A stretch of DNA of 64,000 nucleotides from Pseudomonas fluorescens (GTDB lineage Bacteria > Pseudomonadota > Gammaproteobacteria > Pseudomonadales > Pseudomonadaceae). Both the position numbers and the translations under genes were made by a program. The stretch's first letter is position 1. The number at the start of each line of letters is the position of its first letter. Below the pieces are notes generated by a model. That model did not search any database. It was not told the DNA's origin and was given only the letters and a program-made list of their open reading frames with translations. Where the stretch lies: contig NZ_CABVIR010000003.1 in assembly GCF_902498065.1 (NCBI RefSeq), positions 186,001 to 250,000 on the forward strand, in the 5' to 3' direction. Below are positions 48,467 through 55,914 of the stretch, piece after piece.

Positions 48467-49960
48467 TCAGCTGGCGGTTGGCCGGTACTGCAACGCTTCC
48501 GCCAGATGCTCACGAGTGATGCCATTGACCTGTTCGAGGTCCGCCAATGTGCGCGCGACCTTGAGCAGTCGGTGGGCCGACCTGAGTGACAAGGTCAAAC
48601 GCTCGCAGGCGGTTTCCAGCCAGGCTTCGTCGGTTGTGGATAACTTGCAGTGACGGCGCAGTCCCGGCAAATCAAGGAATGCATTGGCACAACCTTGGCG
48701 TTTGTGTTGCCGCTCCCGGGCTTCGGCGACCAGCGCTGCAGCAGTGGCGGTGTCATCGCCGGGTTTTAGCGCAGGATTCAACGCCGTGGGTTCCCGGGCG
48801 ACGGTCAGGTGCAGGTCGATGCGATCCAGCAGTGGCCCCGACAGTTTGTTGCGGTAACGCTGGACCATGTCCGGGGTACAGCTGCATTTGCCACTGGGTT
48901 CGCCAAGATATCCACAGGGACACGGGTTCATCGCGGCGACCAATTGAAAGCGCGCGGGAAACCTCACGCGATCCTTGGCGCGGGAAATCACGATGTGGCC
49001 GGATTCCAGTGGTTCTCTTAAAACCTCCAACACCTTGCGATCGAATTCCGGAAGTTCGTCGAGGAACAGCACACCATGATGGGCGAGGGTGATTTCGCCG
49101 GGTTGTGGTTTTGAGCCACCGCCCACCAACGCCGGGCCCGAGGCTGAATGGTGGGGTTGGCGGAAGGGTCGTTGCGGCCAGTGACTCAAGGGCACGCAAC
49201 TGGTGACGGACTGAATGGCGGCGACTTCCAGTGCTTCATTTTCTGCCAATGGCGGAAGCAGTCCTGGCAAACGACTCGCCAAAAGCGTTTTTCCCGTACC
49301 CGGTGGTCCGCTGAACAGCAGGTTATGAGCGCCCGCCGCCGCGATCAGCAGAGCGCGCTTGGCCGACAGTTGGCCCTGTACTTCATTCAAGTCTGGATAG
49401 GGTTTGCTGGCGTAGAGCAGGCCATTGGAAACGTAGGGCTCGACCGGTGTATGCCCATTGAAATGCGCAACGGCTTCCAGCAGGTGATCCACGGCAAACA
49501 CCTTCAACCCTGACGCCAGGCACGCTTCCTCGGCGTTCGCTCGCGGCACCATCAACGAGCGCCCGGCCTTGCGGGCAGCCAGCGCTGCCGGCAACACGCC
49601 TCTCACGGCACGTACCGCGCCGGACAACGCCAACTCTCCAAGGCATTCAATGTCATCCAGTGTCAACGTCGGCACCTGCACGCTGGCAGAGAGAATCCCC
49701 AAAGCAATCGCCAGATCGAATCGTCCGCCGTCCTTCGGCAAATCAGCGGGGGCGAGATTGAGCGTGATACGCCGCGCCGGGAATTGCAGGCCTGAGTTGA
49801 TGATCGCACTGCGTACCCGATCCTTGCTTTCCTTCACAGCGGCTTCGGGCAAGCCGACCATCGTCAATGACGGCAGACCGTTGGCCAGATGGACTTCTAC
49901 GGTAACGGCGGGCGCATCCACGCCAATCTGGGCGCGGCTGTGGACGATGGAGAGGGACAT
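48467..49960 (-). CDS. comM: ComM/YifB family AAA+ Mg-chelatase-like protein
   Basis: ComM is a hexameric helicase that promotes branch migration during natural transformation. The 497-residue protein has an N-terminal Lon-protease-like domain (SIVHSRAQIGVDAPAVTVEV), Walker A GPPGTGKTLLASR, Walker B GVLFLDELPEF, and a Cys cluster (NPCPCGYLG...CSCTP). Its C-terminal Mg_chelatase_C part ends ALQYRPTAS. The start MSLSIVHS is chosen because AAGGAACG precedes it and the upstream frame is unlike the family. Confidence 0.95.
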   Translation of the reverse strand: MSLSIVHSRAQIGVDAPAVTVEVHLANGLPSLTMVGLPEAAVKESKDRVRSAIINSGLQFPARRITLNLAPADLPKDGGRFDLAIALGILSASVQVPTLTLDDIECLGELALSGAVRAVRGVLPAALAARKAGRSLMVPRANAEEACLASGLKVFAVDHLLEAVAHFNGHTPVEPYVSNGLLYASKPYPDLNEVQGQLSAKRALLIAAAGAHNLLFSGPPGTGKTLLASRLPGLLPPLAENEALEVAAIQSVTSCVPLSHWPQRPFRQPHHSASGPALVGGGSKPQPGEITLAHHGVLFLDELPEFDRKVLEVLREPLESGHIVISRAKDRVRFPARFQLVAAMNPCPCGYLGEPSGKCSCTPDMVQRYRNKLSGPLLDRIDLHLTVAREPTALNPALKPGDDTATAAALVAEARERQHKRQGCANAFLDLPGLRRHCKLSTTDEAWLETACERLTLSLRSAHRLLKVARTLADLEQVNGITREHLAEALQYRPTAS

Positions 49961-50188
49961 GGTCGTTCCTTGAACTTTTACGGGAACCGCTTCCTGCGGT
50001 TTTTGAAGGGTAGTCGGGGGCGCGTGATGGCGCAGGTGCCAAATATTCGCAGGATGTTGCGAGTGTCTTTCTGATGGGTGAAGCGTAAGGGAGTGGGGAT
50101 CTACGACGTAATCAGTCGCGGGATGAGGTTGTTGTAGCACGTTGCCTGGATCTATGAAGGACTGCGGCGAAAGCTGAATCGAAGGCGA

Positions 50189-50219
50189 TAAAAAACCGCC
50201 TTGAGGAAGCGGTTTTTTG
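50189..50219. terminator. Bidirectional-capable terminator left of accessory patch
   Basis: AAAAAACCGC / GCGGTTTTTT with a TTGAGGAA-type loop is symmetric enough to act on both strands. It lies just after the stop of the small gene at 50251-50481 in its direction of reading. Confidence 0.8.
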
Positions 50220-50250
50220 TGTGGTTTCGGGGAGGCTAGGGCCTGCGTCC

Positions 50251-50481
50251 TTAGTGAATACACTCACGGTGCTGAGGTTGTTCACCTTTTGTTGTCGAAT
50301 TAGCCGTAGCGGGTGCTCTGTAACCGGCGAGCCAGCCGCTTGGTTCCAACTCTTTACCGCGAGCCGCAGCAACCTCAAAAAAGCGGCGTTGAGTGGCAGA
50401 TACGTTCCCGGCCAGCCGGAGTGCCTCCGCATGATATCCAGCGATGAGTCGCAGTTTGTCTTTTCGTTTTCCGGGTTTCAT
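50251..50481 (-). CDS. Small basic protein of unknown function
   Basis: The 76-residue protein MKPGKRKDKLRLIAGYHAEALR is Arg/Lys-rich. One helical segment (about 10-45, ALRLAGNVSATQRRFFEVAAARGKEL) is followed by a disordered Ser/Thr/Asn tail. AGAAGAG lies nine bases upstream of the ATG and a terminator follows the stop, so it looks like a complete transcription unit. I do not recognise a family. The sequence could be DNA- or RNA-binding. It lies in an accessory patch. Confidence 0.5.
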   Translation of the reverse strand: MKPGKRKDKLRLIAGYHAEALRLAGNVSATQRRFFEVAAARGKELEPSGWLAGYRAPATANSTTKGEQPQHRECIH

Positions 50482-50696
50482 AGCGATCTCTTCTGGATTT
50501 GCAGATGGTTTTACAGGTTGATCAGCTTAAGAGGTGAGCGCGGTAGTGATGCAATGAGAATTGGTGCTCCTTTTTGTAGGAAGCGTCTTGGTTTGGAAGG
50601 AGTTCTGAAGGCCCTTGGTAGTCCTTTTCCTAAAGCTTTGAAGGGATGGCCAAGAGTCGCATTGGCGCATTTGCATAAGTGAATTCAGGTTATACA

Positions 50697-50748
50697 CTTA
50701 AGATTAATGCATAACGTTAAGCTTTAATTTATGATCGTTAGCTTTAAG
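50697..50748. promoter_or_regulatory. AT-rich palindromes and direct repeats at the higB start
   Basis: CTTAAGATTAATGCATAACG runs into TTAAG. CGTTAAGCTTTAA (50715-50727) and CGTTAGCTTTAA (50736-50747) form direct repeats 21 bases apart across the higB ATG. They are plausible binding sites for the antitoxin, which usually represses its own operon. No good promoter spacing was found. Confidence 0.45.
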
Positions 50749-51009
50749 TGTTCTGAGACCGAGTACCTGTTTCGCAACGGTAAGACCCGTATGTGGTCAG
50801 CCATTCTGAGTGTCGTGGAACGAAAGCTGACGATGCTTGATGCTGCTGCCGTACTGATTGACCTTCGATCCCCGCCGGGAAATCGCTTGGAGGCATTGGG
50901 GGGAAACCGAAAAGGTCAGCACAGCATCCGTATCAACGCTCAATGGCGAATTTGCTTTGTTTGGGGTCTTAACGGGCCAGAGAATGTCGAAATCGTCGAT
51001 TATCACTGA
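50731..51009 (+). CDS. higB: HigB-type (RelE/ParE superfamily) toxin
   Basis: The 92-residue protein is a ribosome-dependent mRNA interferase by family. MIVSFKCSETEYLFRNGKTR and LRSPPGNRLEALGGNRKGQHSIRINAQWRICFVW are the HigB/RelE landmarks, including the basic RINAQWRI strand. It is the first gene of a toxin-before-antitoxin pair, as usual for HigBA, and lies 8 bp before higA. It has no strong Shine-Dalgarno. Confidence 0.93.
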   Translation: MIVSFKCSETEYLFRNGKTRMWSAILSVVERKLTMLDAAAVLIDLRSPPGNRLEALGGNRKGQHSIRINAQWRICFVWGLNGPENVEIVDYH

Positions 51010-51017
51010 GGTGAGTA

Positions 51018-51323
51018 ATGACTAAGAATGGTATGCGCCCGGTTCACCCCGGCGAGATCCTCAAAGAGGAATACCTGGAGCCTCTGAGCCTTACGGCGGC
51101 AGCCTTGGCTAGAGCATTGAGCGTTTCGACACCTACGGTGAACGACATCGTGCTCCAGCGTCGGGGTGTCAGCGCTGATATGGCTCTAAGGCTATCTATC
51201 TGTCTGGACACGACCCCGGAATTTTGGCTGAACCTGCAATCGACTTACGATTTGCGCAAAGCCGAGATTGAGCGAGGAGCAGCGATCCGGGATCAGGTTG
51301 AGCGGCTTCCGCACTGCGCCTGA
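51018..51323 (+). CDS. higA: HigA-type XRE antitoxin
   Basis: The 101-residue protein MTKNGMRPVHPGEILKEEYL has the HigA HTH (LTAAALARALSVSTPTVNDIVLQRRGVSADMALRL) and a C-terminal helix that should cover the toxin. GAGGTGAG precedes the ATG. The direct contact with higB and the terminator after the gene make a closed two-gene module. Confidence 0.94.
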   Translation: MTKNGMRPVHPGEILKEEYLEPLSLTAAALARALSVSTPTVNDIVLQRRGVSADMALRLSICLDTTPEFWLNLQSTYDLRKAEIERGAAIRDQVERLPHCA

Positions 51324-51340
51324 TCCTCAATTCCTGAACG

Positions 51341-51370
51341 AACCCCACGCTATAACGTGGGGTTTTTTTT
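51341..51370 (+). terminator. Terminator of higBA
   Basis: CCCCACG / CGTGGGG with a CTATAA loop is followed by eight T's. It also faces the convergent BRO-N gene. Confidence 0.93.
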
Positions 51371-51375
51371 GTCGT

Positions 51376-51897
51376 TCAGAATGCCTGGAGTATTCGGGAA
51401 GCACGCTTCCACCATGGTGTATTGATCGAGCGCTGCGTCCGTTCACCATCTGCCAGCATCTGCGGAACATCCTGCAACCGAATCCACGGCTGGTTATTCC
51501 AGTGCAGCAAACTCAGTGACATCTCCGGCCAGTTCAACAGGCTCAGGACCGGGCGTTCGCTTGTTGCCGGTTGTTGGGCATCTCTGAGGGCTGGCACTAC
51601 GTCGTGGGTCAGCCATTCGCGCAGTCCTCGGTATTCGGGGCAGTAGTGGTAGACGAGCAGGGCGTAGACGCCGGATTCGCTGATCAGCAGGGTGTTTTCG
51701 AGGGTGCCGTGGATGAGCATTCGTGCGGTTTGGTGTTGGTCGGGGTCGAGTTTGCGGACGGTGCGTTCTTCGATGTAGAGGCGCAGGAGGCGGCCGAGGT
51801 CGCGGGCGCAGAACCAGGGTTGGTTTTCGAGGAGGAGGGCGTGGAGGTGGAGTTTGTGGCGGGTGAAGATGTGAGGGATTAGATAATTTTCGTCCAT
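51376..51897 (-). CDS. BRO-N domain protein (phage antirepressor-like)
   Basis: The protein has 173 residues from MDENYLIPHIFTRHKLHLHA. The BRO-N fold is seen in PWFCARDLGRLLRLYIEERTVRKL, TLLISESGVYALLVYHYCPEYRGLREWLTHDVVPALR. BRO-N proteins are common as phage antirepressors and DNA-binding regulators. The C-terminal 60 residues (LSLLNWPEMSLSLLHWNNQPWIRLQDVPQML) look like a second, shorter BRO-like repeat. No phage genes adjoin it, so it is an orphan. The leader upstream is heavily structured. Confidence 0.85.
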   Translation of the reverse strand: MDENYLIPHIFTRHKLHLHALLLENQPWFCARDLGRLLRLYIEERTVRKLDPDQHQTARMLIHGTLENTLLISESGVYALLVYHYCPEYRGLREWLTHDVVPALRDAQQPATSERPVLSLLNWPEMSLSLLHWNNQPWIRLQDVPQMLADGERTQRSINTPWWKRASRILQAF

Positions 51898-52085
51898 CGA
51901 GCAGTACCCCAATTTCGCTTGGTAGATGACTGCCACTTATCGTCGCCAAACAATAAGGGTGGCAGCTGCGTGCGGGTTGGCGAACCGGCCAAGCGAATTC
52001 CGGCAGACCCTAAGGTCTCCCACACACAGCCGCCATATTTCGAATCGGGAAAAAAATACCTGAAATCGAACGATGTTTGCTGCAT
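51879..52085 (-). CDS. Possible leader peptide overlapping the BRO-N gene (Icd-like position)
   Basis: From ATG at 52085 (MQQTSFDFRYFFPDSKYGG) an open frame of 68 residues runs through the structured leader and ends 19 bases inside the BRO-N gene in another frame. In phage P1 the small icd gene overlaps the antirepressor ant in this way and couples their translation. A GGAAC stretch precedes the ATG. There is no direct proof of translation. Confidence 0.35.
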   Translation of the reverse strand: MQQTSFDFRYFFPDSKYGGCVWETLGSAGIRLAGSPTRTQLPPLLFGDDKWQSSTKRNWGTARWTKII

Positions 52086-52140
52086 TGCTTGGTTCCGGGT
52101 CGCCAAACCCAGTGCTGAACATTCAGCATTGGGTGAGCTT
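51898..52140 (-). ncRNA. Structured leader resembling phage C4 antisense RNA (candidate)
   Basis: Three hairpins precede the BRO-N start: 52108-52133 (TGCTGAA / TTCAGCA, CCCA / TGGG), 52005-52018 (AGACC / GGTCT) and 51930-51965 (CTGCCA CTTAT / ATAAG TGGCAG). On the minus strand the decamer GTTTGGCGAC occurs twice (52108-52099 and 51951-51942). A segment between them (51986-51975, GGTTCGCCAACC) can pair with either. C4 RNAs of P1/P7-type phages control antirepressors through such competing pairings. No database match was available. Confidence 0.4.
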
Positions 52141-52337
52141 AGGAACCGGGGCTTTGCGGCGCAATCGGACGGCGGTGGTTTTGTTGTAGGAAGATGCCCG
52201 GTTTTTTGCGGGGCTGAAGATCGAAAGATCGCGGCCTGCGGCCGTTCCTACAGGTAAATCTGAAGGTCGTTCCGACCTTCAATCGCGAGCAGGCTCGCTC
52301 CCACAGTAGATTGGGTTTCAAAGTGGGATATGCGGCG
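52141..52337. repeat. Mixed repeat tail of the accessory patch
   Basis: A GATCGCGGCCTGCGGCCGTTCCTACA element (52225-52253) belongs to the non-REP GATCGCGG class. It is followed by a perfect GAAGGTCG / CGACCTTC hairpin (52262-52280) and one REP arm, ATCGCGAGCAGGCTCGCTCC (52281-52306). No gene seen. Confidence 0.65.
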
Positions 52338-52598
52338 TTACTCGGTCGGCGGATTGAGCTTCGCTTCCAGCTCCGCGACCTTCGTCTCAAGACTCTCCAG
52401 CCGCGCACGAGTGCGCGCCAGCACAACCATCTGACTATCAAATTCTTCCCGGCTCACCAGGTCCAGTTTGCTGAAGCCGCTCTGCAACAACGCCTTGAAC
52501 TGGCTTTCGATTTCGCTTTTCGGCAGCGGGGTTTCGCCGCTGAAGAGGCGGGAGGCGGTGCCGGTCAGGGCGTCGAGGAAGTCTTTGGGCGCGAGCAT
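52338..52598 (-). CDS. ubiK: UbiK family ubiquinone-biosynthesis accessory factor
   Basis: The 86-residue protein MLAPKDFLDALTGTASRLFS has the BMFP/YqiC layout. An amphipathic N-terminal helix is followed by FKALLQSGFSKLDLVSREEFD and a C-terminal coiled coil (about 50-82, LARTRARLESLETKVAELEAKL) that trimerises. UbiK binds UbiJ and helps the soluble Ubi complex under aerobic conditions. The ATG at 52598 is preferred over longer frames. Confidence 0.93.
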   Translation of the reverse strand: MLAPKDFLDALTGTASRLFSGETPLPKSEIESQFKALLQSGFSKLDLVSREEFDSQMVVLARTRARLESLETKVAELEAKLNPPTE

Positions 52599-53355
<757 letters not shown>

Positions 53356-53390
53356 GCCGCCACAAACCCAACGCCCCAGGAGAAAACAAT

Positions 53391-54728
53391 ATGACTCTGC
53401 GTAAATTCGCAGGGCTAGGAGCCCTGTTGTCCCTCGTAATGCCCAGCCTGGCTATGGCGGCAGACGAAGTGGCGGCCCCAGTCCTCAACTCCGGCGATAC
53501 CGCCTGGATGATGACCTCGACAGCCCTCGTGCTGTTCATGACCATTCCCGGCCTCGCGCTGTTCTACGGCGGCATGGTTCGCTCCAAAAACATTCTTTCC
53601 GTGATGATGCAGTGCTTCGCCATTACCGGTCTGATCAGCATTCTGTGGGTCATTTATGGCTACAGCATTGCGTTCGACACCACCGGCATGGAGCAGGGCG
53701 TCGTCAACTTCAACTCGTTCTTCGGCGGCATGGGCAAGGCTTTCCTCGCCGGTGTCACGCCAGCCAGCCTGACCGGTCCGGCGGCGCTGTTCCCTGAGGC
53801 GGTGTTCATCACCTTCCAGATGACTTTCGCCATCATCACCCCGGCGCTGATCGTCGGTGCTTTCGCCGAGCGGATGAAATTCTCCGCGATGCTGATTTTC
53901 ATGGGCATCTGGTTCACTCTGGTTTATGCGCCGATCGCGCACATGGTCTGGTCCGGCAACGGCGGCCTGATGTGGGACTGGGGCGTACTCGACTTCGCTG
54001 GCGGCACCGTGGTGCACATCAACGCCGGTGTGGCCGGTCTGGTGGCGTGCATCGTGCTCGGCAAGCGTAAAGGCTTCCCGACCACCCCGATGGCCCCGCA
54101 TAACCTCGGTTACACCCTGATGGGTGCGGCCATGCTGTGGGTCGGTTGGTTCGGCTTCAACGCCGGCTCTGCCGCAGCCGCCAACGGCACTGCCGGTATG
54201 GCGATGCTGGTGACGCAGATCGCAACCGCTGCCGCCGCCCTGGGCTGGATGTTTGCCGAGTGGATCACCCACGGCAAGCCAAGTGCACTGGGTATCGCTT
54301 CGGGTGTGGTCGCCGGTCTGGTTGCCATCACTCCGGCCGCTGGCACCGTGGGCCCGATGGGCGCTCTGGTGATCGGTCTGGCTGCGGGCGTGGTGTGCTT
54401 CTTCTGCGCCACCACCCTGAAACGCAAACTCGGCTATGACGATTCCCTGGACGCCTTCGGCGTGCACGGTATCGGCGGTATCCTCGGCGCGATTCTGACC
54501 GGCGTATTCGCCGCTCCGTCGCTGGGTGGCTTCGGCACCGTCACCGACATCGCCGCACAAGTCTGGATTCAGTGCAAAGGCGTGGGCTTCACGGTGATCT
54601 ACACCGCAATCGTTACCTACATCATTCTCAAGGTGCTGGACGCTGTCATGGGGCTGCGTATCACCGAAGAAGAAGAGGCTGTCGGTATCGATCTGGCACT
54701 TCACAACGAACGCGGCTACAACTTGTAA
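53391..54728 (+). CDS. amtB: Ammonium transporter AmtB
   Basis: The 445-residue inner-membrane channel has a cleavable signal peptide (ending SLAMAA) and 11 membrane helices. GLALFYGGMVRSKN, the first pore His in APIAHMVWSGNG and the second in FGVHGIGGILG are present. The twin-His pore carries NH3 after deprotonation of ammonium. The C-terminal tail with ITEEEEAVGIDLALHNERGYNL is the GlnK-binding region. Confidence 0.97.
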   Translation: MTLRKFAGLGALLSLVMPSLAMAADEVAAPVLNSGDTAWMMTSTALVLFMTIPGLALFYGGMVRSKNILSVMMQCFAITGLISILWVIYGYSIAFDTTGMEQGVVNFNSFFGGMGKAFLAGVTPASLTGPAALFPEAVFITFQMTFAIITPALIVGAFAERMKFSAMLIFMGIWFTLVYAPIAHMVWSGNGGLMWDWGVLDFAGGTVVHINAGVAGLVACIVLGKRKGFPTTPMAPHNLGYTLMGAAMLWVGWFGFNAGSAAAANGTAGMAMLVTQIATAAAALGWMFAEWITHGKPSALGIASGVVAGLVAITPAAGTVGPMGALVIGLAAGVVCFFCATTLKRKLGYDDSLDAFGVHGIGGILGAILTGVFAAPSLGGFGTVTDIAAQVWIQCKGVGFTVIYTAIVTYIILKVLDAVMGLRITEEEEAVGIDLALHNERGYNL

Positions 54729-54744
54729 GACGCGCATAAAAAAC

Positions 54745-54771
54745 TTGCCCGGCTTGCCGGGCATTTTTTTG
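54745..54771 (+). terminator. Terminator after amtB
   Basis: TGCCCGG / CCGGGCA with a CTTG loop is followed by seven T's. Confidence 0.93.
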
Positions 54772-54941
54772 TCTGGAGTTTGTCCGTGCAGGCGCTGCTG
54801 AAAGGTTTTTTCGTACACGTTTAGGGGTGTTTACGGCAGGCGTTTTTCTGCGGCCAATGGCTTACATGATTGAAGGAATATTAGGGCCTTTGTTTTTTCC
54901 CAGAGCGCGCTAGAATGCGCCCCGAACGTGCGGAGAACTGT

Positions 54942-55367
54942 ATGTGGCAACAGACTCTGATTACCCTGCGGGCAAGGCCCCGGGGCTTTCATCTGGTAAC
55001 GGACGAGTTACTCGCCGGCCTGCCTGAACTCAAGGCGTGTCGGGTCGGTCTGTTGCATTTGTGGCTGCAGCATACCTCGGCGTCGTTGACCATCAACGAG
55101 AACGCCGATCCGGCGGTACGTCGCGACTTCGAACGATTTTTCAATCGTCTGATCCCACAAGGAGCAGACGGCTATGAGCATAACGACGAAGGCCTGGACG
55201 ACCTCCCGGCGCACTTCAAGGCCAGCGTGCTTGGCTGTCAGCTCAGTTTGCCGATTTCGGCGGGCCGACTGGCGCTGGGAACCTGGCAAGGCGTTTATCT
55301 GGGCGAGCACCGTGATTTTGGCGGTGCCCGTAAAGTCCTCGCCACCGTGCACGGTGAAGGGGCATGA
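54942..55367 (+). CDS. YjbQ family protein
   Basis: The 141-residue protein starts MWQQTLITLRARPRGFHLVT, with CGGAGAA upstream. LLHLWLQHTSASLTINENADP and YEHNDEGLDDLPAHFKASVLG, ending in GTWQGVYLGEHRDFGGARKV, are YjbQ (UPF0047) signatures with conserved His and Glu. Members have weak thiamine-phosphate synthase activity, but the true role is not settled. It is in the conserved place between amtB and sutA. Confidence 0.94.
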   Translation: MWQQTLITLRARPRGFHLVTDELLAGLPELKACRVGLLHLWLQHTSASLTINENADPAVRRDFERFFNRLIPQGADGYEHNDEGLDDLPAHFKASVLGCQLSLPISAGRLALGTWQGVYLGEHRDFGGARKVLATVHGEGA

Positions 55368-55468
55368 GCCGCTGGTCATCAGTGGTTATTGAATTTTTCC
55401 GGCGGCTGTCGACAGACGGTGAAGCTGGGCTATAACTAATCTGCTTTTCGCAAGTCATGAGGTAGAAC

Positions 55469-55792
55469 ATGAGCGACGATGATCTGGAAAACGACGACCT
55501 CGAAGTAGGCGACGACGACGAAACCGAAGAAGGTCTGGAAACAGCAGCGGAAGACGTTGCTGACGACGATGGCGGTGAAGCGCCCGTTCCGACCGCCAAA
55601 GGCAAAGCCAAGGCAGCGGTGTCGGTCGATGAGCTGCCGAGCGTCGAAGCAAAAAACAAGGAGCGTGATGCTCTGGCGCGGGCCATGGAAGAGTTCCTGG
55701 CCAAGGGCGGCAAGGTGCAGGAAGTGGAGGCCAATGTGGTCGCCGATCCTCCCAAGAAGCCTGACAACAAGTACGGCAGCCGGCCTATCTAA
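55469..55792 (+). CDS. sutA: SutA, RNA polymerase-associated slow-growth factor
   Basis: The 107-residue protein has a very acidic disordered N-terminal tail (MSDDDLENDDLEVGDDDETE), a central helix (KNKERDALARAMEEFLAKGG) and a conserved end NVVADPPKKPDNKYGSRPI. This matches SutA of P. aeruginosa, which binds RNA polymerase and adjusts transcription in slow growth. The position after yjbQ agrees. The last 66 bases plus the terminator occur a second time at 57141-57255, on the far side of the Rhs gene. Confidence 0.93.
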   Translation: MSDDDLENDDLEVGDDDETEEGLETAAEDVADDDGGEAPVPTAKGKAKAAVSVDELPSVEAKNKERDALARAMEEFLAKGGKVQEVEANVVADPPKKPDNKYGSRPI

Positions 55793-55841
55793 GCGTCTGC
55801 CCTTGCTTGCTGAAAAAGCCCGCCGTCGCTGCGGGCTTTTT
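55727..55841. repeat. Direct repeat copy 1: 3' end of sutA plus terminator
   Basis: This 115-base segment is repeated in the same orientation at 57141-57255 with one difference (T at 55811, A at 57225). It covers the last 21 codons of sutA, the stop and its terminator. The two copies bracket the Rhs gene. Confidence 0.97.
55813..55841 (+). terminator. Terminator of sutA
   Basis: GCCCGC / GCGGGC with a CGTCGCT loop is flanked by A5 and T5. Confidence 0.92.
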
Positions 55842-55914
55842 ATGGATGCATTGCAGCTAATCAATGACGATTAGAAGTGAGTAAGTTTCAACTGCCATCA
55901 GTTTAGATTTTGGC

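Noticed and set aside
50554..50682. 42-codon plus-strand frame before higB (MRIGAPFCRKRLGLEG start)
   Set aside because: No ribosome site of note and no partner or family; kept as a possibility only.
51919..52257. 112-codon plus-strand frame across the BRO-N leader
   Set aside because: Runs antisense to the structured leader; the hairpins and repeats explain the sequence better than a protein.
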